Source: a virus. Taken from it: 21,257 nt of DNA. The position numbers were made by a program, and so were the translations under genes. The stretch spans positions 1-21,257 of IMG/VR virus record IMGVR_UViG_3300013094_000332. One strand, written 5' to 3'. The notes under the pieces are model-generated. The model saw only the letters and a list, made by a program, of their open reading frames with translations, was not told the origin of the DNA and did no database searches. Positions 6,522-12,162 of the stretch are shown here, piece after piece (position 1 is the first letter of the stretch; each line of letters begins with the position of its first letter).

Positions 6522-7077
6522 CGTGCTCGTCCTCCATCTTATCTAATTGCAGTGCGTCTAATGACGTGGGTTCTTGTAACATGTAAAACTTTAGCTGGTT
6601 CACGCGCTTGGCCGTCTTGCCCAGCACCTTAGCGAGCTCTTGAACTGTTGGCGTTCGCCCAAGCGTTTGAGTGAGTGCACGCTCAGTGTACGTCATCTTG
6701 CGGATCTCTTCGCGCACCTTAATCGGTATGCGCACCAAGTTCTCCTCGTCGTCCTGCCCACGCTCCACGCCACGCAGAATAAACCGCTTGGCGTACGTTG
6801 CAAACTTGGCGCCGTTCTTTGGCACCCACTGGCGTGCAGCCTTGTAGAGCGCCTCGTTGCCCATGCCAATTAAGTCCTCCTGAGGCGTGCGTGAGTGGTT
6901 CCACGCGGTCAGCTTGCGCACCGTGTACACCACAAAGCGCAGGTTGTGCGTGACTAGCTTGTCCAGCGCAAGCTCATCGCCTTGCTGAATGCGACGGGCC
7001 AGCTCGTACTCTTGCTCGCTGTCTAGCACTGGTATGCCGTACAGGGACTGCAGGTAGTCAGTTAAAAAGTCATTCAT
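6514..7077 (-). CDS. Phage sigma-70-family factor without region 4
   Basis: A 187-aa RNA polymerase sigma factor. Region 1.2/2.1 starts near residue 11 (SLYGIPVLDSEQEYELARRI). Region 2 includes NLRFVVYTVRKL (45-56), EDLIGMGNEALYKAARQ (67-83) and FATYAKRFILRGVER (92-106). Region 3 covers VRIPIKVREEIRKM and GRTPTVQELAKVLGKT (115-155). The protein stops at EPTSLDAL plus an acidic tail, so region 4 (-35 reading) is absent, as in T4 gp55. Relative to E. coli sigma70 the -10 contacts W433, W434, Q437 and T440 appear as R98, F99, R102 and E105. The start at 7077 overlaps the upstream TGA as ATGA. It probably directs host RNA polymerase to CGTATTAGT promoters. Confidence 0.88.
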   Translation of the reverse strand: MNDFLTDYLQSLYGIPVLDSEQEYELARRIQQGDELALDKLVTHNLRFVVYTVRKLTAWNHSRTPQEDLIGMGNEALYKAARQWVPKNGAKFATYAKRFILRGVERGQDDEENLVRIPIKVREEIRKMTYTERALTQTLGRTPTVQELAKVLGKTAKRVNQLKFYMLQEPTSLDALQLDKMEDEHDD

Positions 7078-7295
7078 TGTTGCTCCATAAAAATAAGTGG
7101 GAAGACGATCAACGCCACGACTATGACTGCAATTAGTCTTGGGAAGATGCAGCACAACAATACCAAAAGCAAAAAGAAACCGATCGTGGCACCAGTGCCC
7201 ACTCTTCTCTGTAGCTTACCGGTGAATAAGTAACCCATCGATAGCAAAAATAATATTGTTGGGATGACCACAATCGGTACGAGGAAGTATCTCAA
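7074..7295 (-). CDS. Two-span membrane protein with TTG start (73 aa)
   Basis: Highly hydrophobic, with spans at about residues 3-24 and 38-68 around a basic loop (GKLQRRVGTG). The TTG start is supported by a strong AGGAGG 7 nt upstream and by overlap with the previous stop (TTGA). Its stop overlaps the sigma factor start. It could be a holin-like or other membrane effector, but position among early genes gives no clear role. Confidence 0.75.
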   Translation of the reverse strand: MRYFLVPIVVIPTILFLLSMGYLFTGKLQRRVGTGATIGFFLLLVLLCCIFPRLIAVIVVALIVFPLIFMEQQ

Positions 7296-7471
7296 AATGG
7301 TGCCTCCTGCAGCATTACTACTGCTACTTGGTACGGGTTTGCTTTAGGCTCGCGCGGTAGTGTCACCAAGCTCATGCCTGCAGTTAGGTAGGGAGTTGCC
7401 TCCAGCTTTGATACAAACTTCCTGCAGGCGCCCCCAAACTCGTCCATCAATACGTAACGATATTGGCTCAT
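7292..7471 (-). CDS. Hypothetical protein (59 aa)
   Basis: The ATG at 7471 overlaps the upstream TGA as ATGA and is preferred to a longer frame that would begin inside the previous gene. The product, MSQYRYVLMDEFGGACRKFV..., looks like a small beta-rich fold and ends VVMLQEAPF. No motif recognised. Confidence 0.65.
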   Translation of the reverse strand: MSQYRYVLMDEFGGACRKFVSKLEATPYLTAGMSLVTLPREPKANPYQVAVVMLQEAPF

Positions 7472-7668
7472 GGTATGAATGCCTCGCGCTTGAGCTGGTT
7501 GCCCAGCTTGTCTTGCAAGTACATCACCACGTCCCACTCGCCGTCATCGCGACCACGTGAGCGCTCCATGTTGGTCAGCTTGTCAGCGTACCAGTAAAGC
7601 GCACGCTTGATGGCCAAGAACTCCTCGGCGTCTAAGTTGAGCTCAAAGCGGTTAGTGTTGATTTTCAT
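7468..7668 (-). CDS. Hypothetical protein (66 aa)
   Basis: Begins MKINTNRFELNLDAEEFLAI and is helical and charged in the middle (KRALYWYADKLTNMERSRGR). ATGA overlaps with both neighbours show it is part of the operon. Function unknown. Confidence 0.7.
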   Translation of the reverse strand: MKINTNRFELNLDAEEFLAIKRALYWYADKLTNMERSRGRDDGEWDVVMYLQDKLGNQLKREAFIP

Positions 7669-7934
7669 GCTTGCACCTTGCGCACGACGACTGCGTCCAC
7701 TGGCTTGACCTGAGTCACTTGGGCCACGAAGTCAGCAGAGCCAAACTCCTTAACAAGGATTGGGCTGATAGTTGCGCGATCGTAGTGCTGCACCTCGGCC
7801 ATGAACTCTACACCTTCGTACTTGCCGACACCTCTAGCAATGAGTTCAGCCTTGAGCTTGCGAGCTGTAGCCTCGAGCTCTTTGATTTGTGTATCGATGA
7901 TACCTAACTGATCGATCATATTATCTGTAATCAT
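7665..7934 (-). CDS. Hypothetical coiled-coil protein (89 aa)
   Basis: An N-terminal helix (IDTQIKELEATARKLKAEL, residues 13-31) is followed by GVGKYEGVEFMAEVQHYDRATI, then a short C-terminal part (PVDAVVVRKV). The layout, a helix then Y.G..F.A.V...R..I, is seen in small phage proteins near recombination or replication genes, by recall only. An AAGGAG site lies 5-11 nt before ATG. Function not assigned. Confidence 0.75.
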   Translation of the reverse strand: MITDNMIDQLGIIDTQIKELEATARKLKAELIARGVGKYEGVEFMAEVQHYDRATISPILVKEFGSADFVAQVTQVKPVDAVVVRKVQA

Positions 7935-7945
7935 GGTGATGCTCC

Positions 7946-8248
7946 TTATTTTACGTGGATGAATTGAAAGTGGTCCTGCATGAATTTTGTATGCTGCGCT
8001 ACTGCCTCTTTGTACGCGCTGTTTAATTCTTTGGCAATGTCGTCACCGCCAATCTCTTTGATCCAGCCAGTGCCAAACCATTCTTTGTAGCGTGGGTGCC
8101 AGTTGATGTCGATGACGTTCTCGCCCCAGCTGATTTCAAACGCCTTGCACCCCTGCTTGAGGTACTCTGCAATCGTGCGCATGATGACGGCCTTGGACGG
8201 CTTGCGGTTCTCGTAGTTGATGTTAATCACTGGAAATAATTCGCTCAT
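7946..8248 (-). CDS. Hypothetical protein (100 aa)
   Basis: Begins MSELFPVININYENRKPSKA. A middle beta-like part (KAFEISWGENVIDINWHPRY) with WFGTGWIKEIGGDDIAKEL is followed by a C-terminal helix. A GAGGAG-type binding site precedes the ATG, inside the end of the tiny upstream frame. No known family recognised. Confidence 0.75.
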   Translation of the reverse strand: MSELFPVININYENRKPSKAVIMRTIAEYLKQGCKAFEISWGENVIDINWHPRYKEWFGTGWIKEIGGDDIAKELNSAYKEAVAQHTKFMQDHFQFIHVK

Positions 8249-8249
8249 G

Positions 8250-8321
8250 TTATTGCTCCTCGTTTAGTTTGATTCGGTCTTGTTCAAGGTGATTGTACCA
8301 CCAGTAGATTGTATCACGCAT
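8250..8321 (-). CDS. Possible 23-aa peptide gene
   Basis: A short frame whose ATG shares one base with the upstream stop (TAATG), and which ends 2 nt before the next ATG. The product begins MRDTIYWWYNHLEQDRIK. It fills the only gap here and follows the operon's overlap pattern, but it could be a leader or chance. Confidence 0.4.
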   Translation of the reverse strand: MRDTIYWWYNHLEQDRIKLNEEQ

Positions 8322-8521
8322 TACTTATATTCACAATCGTAGCTGTCTAGGTCCTCCATCCACCATGCCATGGCCGTGCAGATATCGCTCCACTCTTCAT
8401 CGTACTGGGGGTCTTGGCCCTCAGGTATGCAGTCCTCGCGATACGCCTCTAATGCTCTCCAAATGGCGCCAAATTGGCTGTTGCGGTCGTCTCTTGTTAC
8501 GGGTTTAAATTTAGTCATCAT
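8321..8521 (-). CDS. Acidic hypothetical protein (65-66 aa)
   Basis: Starts MMTKFKPVTRDDRNSQ; either of the two adjacent ATG codons (8521 or 8518) could be used. The end is very acidic and tryptophan-rich (DICTAMAWWMEDLDSYDCEYK). The start overlaps the end of the zinc-ribbon-like gene, so a longer reading of this frame is rejected. Function unknown. Confidence 0.7.
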   Translation of the reverse strand: MMTKFKPVTRDDRNSQFGAIWRALEAYREDCIPEGQDPQYDEEWSDICTAMAWWMEDLDSYDCEYK

Positions 8522-8675
8522 AGTCCTCGTCTTCAAATTCAAAGGTAATTGTGCGGTTGCACTGTGGGCACTTCTCGATGTAAAGCCAGCCGTTGGAGCT
8601 GATTGCCTCAGTCCTAGCCCCGTCATAGGGGCAGGTGAACTGAGCGTCGGGGTCTGCAACAAATATCTCTGTCAT
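8511..8675 (-). CDS. Small zinc-ribbon-like protein (54 aa)
   Basis: Begins MTEIFVADPDAQFTCPYDGA and contains KCPQCNR at 35-41, followed by an acidic tail. Cys15, Cys36 and Cys39 with a nearby Asp could hold a zinc ion, although a complete four-cysteine set is not present. Start overlaps the upstream TGA as ATGA. Such small ribbon proteins often bind nucleic acid or protein, but no specific role can be given. Confidence 0.6.
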   Translation of the reverse strand: MTEIFVADPDAQFTCPYDGARTEAISSNGWLYIEKCPQCNRTITFEFEDEDYDD

Positions 8676-8941
8676 TTTTTGCTTTCTCTTAGCACGCGCA
8701 GCTCCTCTTGGTACTGCTCCTTATTCTCCTCGTACTGGCGACGGGTCATGTACTCAATGCCCTCACCACTAAGCGTGAGCGGGTTAGGCCTAACCACGCC
8801 GATGATATCGTCGGGAGTCTCTACAGGCTTTTTGTACACAGGCTCCCATGGCACGTCAGGTGCAGTTGGTGGGTTGGACCAAGTGCGTGACACGTAGCGT
8901 GCCTCGTCGCGGGCCCTGCAGATTGCGTTAAGTGATCTCAT
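8672..8941 (-). CDS. Hypothetical protein (89 aa)
   Basis: Begins MRSLNAICRARDEARYVSRT, has a proline-rich middle (NPPTAPDVPWEPVYKKPVET) and ends in a charged helix (YMTRRQYEENKEQYQEELRV). ATGA overlaps at both ends. The proline-rich stretch suggests an extended linker. Function unknown. Confidence 0.65.
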   Translation of the reverse strand: MRSLNAICRARDEARYVSRTWSNPPTAPDVPWEPVYKKPVETPDDIIGVVRPNPLTLSGEGIEYMTRRQYEENKEQYQEELRVLRESKK

Positions 8942-9339
8942 TGTGTTACCTCCAGTTTGTATGGTTTGTCCCAGTCACCCACGTTCAGGTGATAGTAGTA
9001 CGCGGTGTCAAAGTAGTCAACCATCGCGTCTGATTTGTCATAATAGTCTGCACTCTTAAGCGCGTCAAGTACCTCGCCAATCACGCGCTGTGGGCGGTGT
9101 GTGAAGTGCTCCTGATACCAGTACGGGTTCACTTGGATGTGGTTGCGTACGTGCAGGTCAAAGTCCTTGCCAGTGGTCTGCTTGAAGTTCTCAACAAAGT
9201 CCACTGGGCCGCTGCGCAGGGTGCAGGTGATGCTCATGTGATCTTGCACGCGCAGGCTGTACTTGATGCCCAGTGGTTTGAGCACCTTGTCGAGGTTAGC
9301 CTTGATGATCTTCTTTTTGTCTTGGTTCATGTATGCCAT
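8938..9339 (-). CDS. Conserved phage protein (133 aa)
   Basis: Begins MAYMNQDKKKIIKANLDKVL and contains LGIKYSLRVQDHMSITCTLR, QVNPYWYQEHF and a C-terminal signature YFDTAYYYHLNVGDWDKPY. This set of motifs is familiar from a widespread family of phage and plasmid proteins of unknown function, by recall and not by search. It is likely a compact alpha/beta domain. It is the second longest gene in this operon, after the sigma factor. Confidence 0.8.
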   Translation of the reverse strand: MAYMNQDKKKIIKANLDKVLKPLGIKYSLRVQDHMSITCTLRSGPVDFVENFKQTTGKDFDLHVRNHIQVNPYWYQEHFTHRPQRVIGEVLDALKSADYYDKSDAMVDYFDTAYYYHLNVGDWDKPYKLEVTQ

Positions 9340-9521
9340 TATGCGTACTCCTGATTGTGTTCGTTGATAAATGCCTCAATGCGATCTGAGGCTGTGCGGT
9401 AGCCTGCGCCGTACTGGACGCGCAGGTCAAAGTCTTCGTATGGATTGTCGAACGGCTCGCTGTTCATGCCAGCGTGATAGCCCTCTGCGAAGGCCATCTT
9501 CTCTTGGTGTCTGTTGATCAT
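9339..9521 (-). CDS. RMF/CrpP-like small protein (60 aa)
   Basis: The pattern FAEGYHAGMNSEPFDNPYED, then RVQYGAGYRTASDRIEAFI, fits the general outline GYxAG...NPY...R..W..GYxxA of ribosome modulation factor-like and CrpP-like small proteins. This match is by eye and short, so the family call is tentative. If right, it could bind ribosomal or other RNA. ATGA overlaps the upstream gene. Confidence 0.6.
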   Translation of the reverse strand: MINRHQEKMAFAEGYHAGMNSEPFDNPYEDFDLRVQYGAGYRTASDRIEAFINEHNQEYA

Positions 9522-9697
9522 GTTAGCTCCTTGAATAGGTAATCAATTAAAACTGGCTCGAGGTCATAGTATACACCGCCTAGGAAATAGTAGTCACGCC
9601 CCTTGTGCCTGAACTCCGGGGCGTGCAGTGCGGTGGTACCGTCGCGTTGGGTGAATGCCAGCTTGTCACCCACTGCCTTGGTCTGCACGCGTGTCAT
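9518..9697 (-). CDS. Hypothetical protein (59 aa)
   Basis: The ATG at 9697 (MTRVQTKAVGDKLAF) lies after GAAGGG with good spacing. A GTG at 9715 would add six residues and overlap the upstream gene more; it cannot be excluded. Tyrosine-rich middle (KGRDYYFLGGVYYDLEP). No motif recognised. Confidence 0.6.
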   Translation of the reverse strand: MTRVQTKAVGDKLAFTQRDGTTALHAPEFRHKGRDYYFLGGVYYDLEPVLIDYLFKELT

Positions 9698-9699
9698 AG

Positions 9700-9915
9700 T
9701 TATTTGCCCTTCCACTTGTTCACGAACTTTTGGATCTTGATGTAGTTGGCCCGGGGCATCACGTAACCGACGTACTCATTCTCGCCCTCGTCCTCAAGGT
9801 CCAGCTCATGCTGGGCCCTGAAGACTAGGTGGTCGATCGTGCCGTCTAGGTCGTCGTCGTTAACGTGGCCCAGCCTGTCAAACTCGGCCAGCGCTTTGGC
9901 GTATTGCTTGTCCAT
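9700..9915 (-). CDS. Acidic hypothetical protein (71 aa)
   Basis: Starts MDKQYAKALAEFDRLGHVND. The centre is strongly acidic (DLEDEGENEY) and the C-terminus is basic (IKIQKFVNKWKGK). A clear AAGGAG lies 7-13 nt before ATG. Function unknown. Confidence 0.7.
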   Translation of the reverse strand: MDKQYAKALAEFDRLGHVNDDDLDGTIDHLVFRAQHELDLEDEGENEYVGYVMPRANYIKIQKFVNKWKGK

Positions 9916-9930
9916 GGTGTCGCTCCTTGG

Positions 9931-10197
9931 TTAGTCTACTAATGTGTATTTGCCGGCTTTAAAGTTGCCCTGGAATGTCCACTTGGTGCCCTTGCTGAAA
10001 TACCCCGGCACTTCACCGGTCAGGCATTCGCCCTCGGTGTACGCGCAGTCAGGTGCCTCAGGAAACTGGGTGCAAGTACGCCAGTCTGTTGTGAAGTGCG
10101 CACGGGATGGCAGTGCGTTGTATAGGATCTTGAACGTGCCACCGTGGGCCTGCACGATGTCGCCTGCCTTGAGTTCGTGAACGTATTTCTGTGTCAT
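9931..10197 (-). CDS. Hypothetical small beta-rich protein (88 aa)
   Basis: Begins MTQKYVHELKAGDIVQAHGG and has TFKILYNALP, then CLTGEVPGYFSKGTKWTFQG. The LKAGDIVxxHGGTFxI start resembles small SH3-like barrels found in phage proteins. Two cysteine-containing loops are present but no clear metal site. ATGA overlap with the first gene of the operon. Function unknown. Confidence 0.7.
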   Translation of the reverse strand: MTQKYVHELKAGDIVQAHGGTFKILYNALPSRAHFTTDWRTCTQFPEAPDCAYTEGECLTGEVPGYFSKGTKWTFQGNFKAGKYTLVD

Positions 10198-10391
10198 GGT
10201 GTTAACTCCTGTGTGTTGGTTAGTAATCCCTCGAGCTCACTGCATGGCAATGGGCTCTGAGTATTACTATCTTGTCCGTCATACGCCGTGTTGGATAACG
10301 GCACCAGTTCTGCTGGCTCCCCCTCATAGATCGCGGTTGGGTTTGCGTACTGCACTGAGTGGATTAGCCACTGCACTTCCGATGACTCCAT
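10194..10391 (-). CDS. First gene of the sigma-factor operon (65 aa, hypothetical)
   Basis: The ATG at 10391 is chosen (MESSEVQWLIHSVQYANPTA), because a longer frame from 10439 would begin upstream of the CGTATTAGT promoter box and read through it. The protein is acidic with a polar C-terminus and has no recognised motif. It lies 30 nt after the P2 box. Confidence 0.65.
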   Translation of the reverse strand: MESSEVQWLIHSVQYANPTAIYEGEPAELVPLSNTAYDGQDSNTQSPLPCSELEGLLTNTQELTP

Positions 10392-10421
10392 TATAGTCAC
10401 AGGCCAAACATAAAAACAACC

Positions 10422-10430
10422 ACTAATACG
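10422..10430 (-). promoter_or_regulatory. CGTATTAGT promoter box (P2) for the sigma-factor operon
   Basis: ATGCGTATTAGTGG on the - strand, 30 nt before the first start codon. It drives the operon that includes the sigma factor gene, so positive autoregulation is possible. Function inferred. Confidence 0.65.
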
Positions 10431-10438
10431 CATTTGCA

Positions 10439-10453
10439 TTTCACAATGTGATA
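10439..10453. promoter_or_regulatory. Operator-like palindrome upstream of P2
   Basis: TTTCACAATGTGATA, centred about 16 bp upstream of the P2 box. It resembles the element at 5356-5370 and the paired palindromes at 10872-10906. Confidence 0.4.
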
Positions 10454-10506
10454 AAGATTGAAGTGCTCACTAACAAGACCGCAAACCCCCGTGGTTACTG
10501 GAATAC

Positions 10507-10562
10507 TAGAGATCGCAGGGTAGGTGAGGGGTTAGTATCACCTGATAGCGATCGCGTCTCTA
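10507..10562. other. Nested stem-loop
   Basis: Outer arms TAGAGATCGC and GCGATC-GCG-TCTCTA pair with a 3-nt bulge. An inner stem AGGTGA/TCACCT (10522-10527 with 10538-10543) sits in the loop. It could be a transcript structure or an origin element. Confidence 0.4.
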
Positions 10563-10605
10563 TGGCCCGATTAGGGGCCTTGCTGGGGATCCGCTATCTG
10601 CCAAT

Positions 10606-10735
10606 AGCGCCACCTCACGTCCACCCACCCTCTCACGCTCTCGCGCACGCGTACCACACAGCCACACCACCACTCCACCACCGCGCCCAGCTCACCACGC
10701 CACCACCGCGCCCGGCCCTAGCACAGTGCCACACT
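10606..10735. other. Strand-asymmetric C-rich tract
   Basis: The + strand is C-rich and G-poor; for example 10621-10680 has 34 C and 6 G. It includes CCACCACCGCGCCC twice (10675-10688 and 10700-10713). The complementary strand would give a G-rich RNA if transcribed leftward. Confidence 0.6.
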
Positions 10736-10871
10736 GGCGTCAAGCCCCTAGCTAATACCCATGATGGCAGTGTGGTTATTAGGTGGGCCAGCACGCTGGG
10801 GCCCGCGCCCACTCTGTCCCCATTACTAGCAGGCAGGGTGACTGAGTGCCAGCGTGGGGCGCGAGGGGCTG

Positions 10872-10906
10872 TTCCACATTGTGGAATGGCATCTCACAAT
10901 GTGGAA
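10872..10906. promoter_or_regulatory. Tandem operator-like palindromes
   Basis: TTCCACATTGTGGAA (10872-10886, perfect 6-bp arms) and TCTCACAATGTGGAA (10892-10906, imperfect) with centres 20 bp apart. Both are followed by TGGC. Spacing of two helical turns suits cooperative binding by a dimeric regulator; no candidate regulator is in the window. Confidence 0.45.
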
Positions 10907-11046
10907 TGGCCCTCCTTTTCGGCGCAGGGTCCCCTTTTCCAATATGCCATGCCGCCTAATCAGGTACCACCCACCCCGGGGCGGCGGCCCCAGGTCAAAA
11001 CTCAAGTTTGTAAATTTTTTTTGTAAATTTTTGCTATATTTAAAAT

Positions 11047-11161
11047 TGCTGCACTGCATCCTGGATATTTGCCACCCTTTGAAATGAAAGGGTGGCACGG
11101 TAACTCGTTGATTTAAAAGACTATTTACCCTACGATCCACAGTATCCACCCTTCTTTTTAC
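11047..11161 (+). repeat. Direct repeat copy B (about 115 bp)
   Basis: Matches 5381-5495; identical over 11047-11099, with scattered differences after that. It includes the same hairpin (11071-11096) and GATCCACAGTATCCAC (11134-11149). Confidence 0.9.
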
Positions 11162-11190
11162 TTTTTTTATTTTTTTTAAAAAAGTAAAAA
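11155..11190. other. AT-rich hairpin
   Basis: TTTTTACTTTTTT and AAAAAAGTAAAAA form a 13-bp stem around a 10-nt AT loop. It lies inside the interval bounded by the inverted ATCCACAGTATCCA sites of copy B and may be an unwinding element or a bidirectional terminator. Confidence 0.45.
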
Positions 11191-11229
11191 AGATATAGAG
11201 GGTAATAGTCATTTAGACCCTGGATACTA

Positions 11230-11245
11230 TGGATACTGTGGATAA
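11230..11245. promoter_or_regulatory. DnaA-box cluster with one perfect site
   Basis: TGTGGATAA (11237-11245) is the exact complement of the DnaA box TTATCCACA. It is part of TGGATACTGTGGAT, the inverted partner of ATCCACAGTATCCA at 11135-11148. A similar unit, TGGATACTATGGATAC, precedes it. Confidence 0.5.
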
Positions 11246-11316
11246 TGATTACTTTTAGTTATATAAGAATCCTTTAATATAACTTTTTGTAATAAAGGCT
11301 GCTTTAATACAATTTG

Positions 11317-11325
11317 CGTATTAGT
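11317..11325 (+). promoter_or_regulatory. CGTATTAGT promoter box (P3)
   Basis: TTGCGTATTAGTAGGAGT directly before ATG 11332; exactly 6 nt separate the 9-mer from the start codon. If it is a -10-like element, transcription would begin at or next to the ATG. AAAGGC lies about 20 nt upstream. Confidence 0.7.
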
Positions 11326-11331
11326 AGGAGT

Positions 11332-11631
11332 ATGAACAAATACGTTTATCAAATCCAAGGCGCACTGGAAGACAACGGGCACAACCTGATTGGTTTGCGC
11401 GTACTGGTGTGCGATTTATACAATTTTGATTCGGTAGACGTTCCCATTGAAATTTTGGACAGAGAGACGGCTAAGTACTTAGCATTTCGTTTAAAGCTCA
11501 CTGAAGACGCTTTAGTAATCCAAAATTTACCAAATGGGGTAATCAACAAGATAAGGCTGCTATTAGGCAAATACCTAGATAAGTGGGTATTGAAAAACTT
11601 TTATGGCGAATTACAAGGACGTAAAACATAA
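11332..11631 (+). CDS. Hypothetical protein (99 aa)
   Basis: First gene of the rightward arm. ATG 11332 is used instead of an upstream TTG, which lies inside the promoter box. The product begins MNKYVYQIQGALEDNGHNLI and looks like a small alpha/beta protein with a beta start (LRVLVCDLYNFDSVDVPIEI) and a helical second half. No family recognised. The gene is bracketed by two almost identical promoter boxes (P3 and P4), as if it and its promoter were a movable unit. Base use is AT-rich compared with the head genes. Confidence 0.65.
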   Translation: MNKYVYQIQGALEDNGHNLIGLRVLVCDLYNFDSVDVPIEILDRETAKYLAFRLKLTEDALVIQNLPNGVINKIRLLLGKYLDKWVLKNFYGELQGRKT

Positions 11632-11637
11632 AAATTG

Positions 11638-11646
11638 CGTATTAGT
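11638..11646 (+). promoter_or_regulatory. CGTATTAGT promoter box (P4)
   Basis: TTGCGTATTAGTAAAAGT directly before ATG 11653, again with a 6-nt gap. Nearly identical to P3 across about 22 positions. AAGGACG lies 22 nt upstream of the box. Confidence 0.7.
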
Positions 11647-11652
11647 AAAAGT

Positions 11653-12162
11653 ATGAAAAGACTAAACGCAACTACAGGAAAACCATTTAATCGCGGAGAC
11701 AATCGCGAAGATGGTTTTTTCTTTTTGGGTTACCAAACCCGAAAAAATAAACAAGGGTTTTTTTATGAATCTTGGGCAAGTCCCCAGCTTTGGAAAAATC
11801 AAACAGTTGGTGAAAGAAACACGTTTGAGAAACACATAAGCAGGTCTTATGCGCATATTAAATCCAGATCAAAAAAAGAAAATATCCCGTTTACCGTTTC
11901 TTTAGATTATCTGAAATCAATTGCCACTGATACATGTCCAGCTTTAAAAATAAAACTGTCTTGGTCTCAACCAGGTAAAACAGATAATAGCCCATCATTA
12001 GATAAAATTATTCCTGAATTGGGGTATGTTGAGGGTAATGTTATGTGGCTTTCAAATAAAGCCAATAGAATGAAAAATAACGCCACAAAAGGTGAATTGA
12101 AAAAATTTGCAGAATGGATACTGAATGGCCATATTGGCAACACAAAAGGTGTTAACCCTTGA
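11653..12162 (+). CDS. HNH-like (homing-type) endonuclease (169 aa)
   Basis: A probable free-standing phage endonuclease. The N-terminus is basic (MKRLNATTGKPFNRGDNRED). The C-terminal half shows the conserved order CPALKIKL (a CPxLxxxL start), SLDKIIPELGYVEGNVMWLS (about 120-139) and NRMKNNATKGELKKFAEWI, close to the pattern SxDRIxPxxGYxxGNVxxxSxxANxxKxxAT of phage HNH-like nucleases. It would nick or cut DNA to spread itself. The ATG 11653 follows the P4 box; an upstream TTG is rejected. AT-rich relative to neighbours, which fits mobility. It overlaps the next frame by 38 bp. Confidence 0.8.
   Translation: MKRLNATTGKPFNRGDNREDGFFFLGYQTRKNKQGFFYESWASPQLWKNQTVGERNTFEKHISRSYAHIKSRSKKENIPFTVSLDYLKSIATDTCPALKIKLSWSQPGKTDNSPSLDKIIPELGYVEGNVMWLSNKANRMKNNATKGELKKFAEWILNGHIGNTKGVNP

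Larger units (their letters stand above)
10392..11331. other. Divergent intergenic region, candidate origin and control region
   Basis: About 940 bp without a convincing gene between the leftward and rightward arms. Left to right it holds the P2 promoter and operator, nested stem-loops (10507-10562), a C-rich and G-poor tract (about 10606-10735), an imperfect stem using CCACACTG and CAGTGTGG, two palindromes 20 bp apart (10872-10906), a GC-rich block near 10970-10995, the second copy of the origin-like repeat (11047-11161), an AT-rich hairpin (11155-11190), a perfect DnaA box (11237-11245) and promoter P3. The open + frame across 10448-11026 has biased, repetitive composition and is not accepted as a gene. 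Confidence 0.6.

Noticed and set aside
10741-10780. CTAATACCC ... GGTTATTAG stem with TATTAG cores
   Set aside because: It resembles the promoter core but lacks the leading CG and the final T, and no gene follows; noted only as an imperfect hairpin.
10448-11026. 192-codon open frame on + in the divergent intergenic region
   Set aside because: Composition is dominated by Pro/His/Ala/Thr from the C-rich tract, with no recognisable domain, no clear ribosome binding site and palindromes and repeats running through it. The open - frame at 10826-11212 is rejected for the same reasons.
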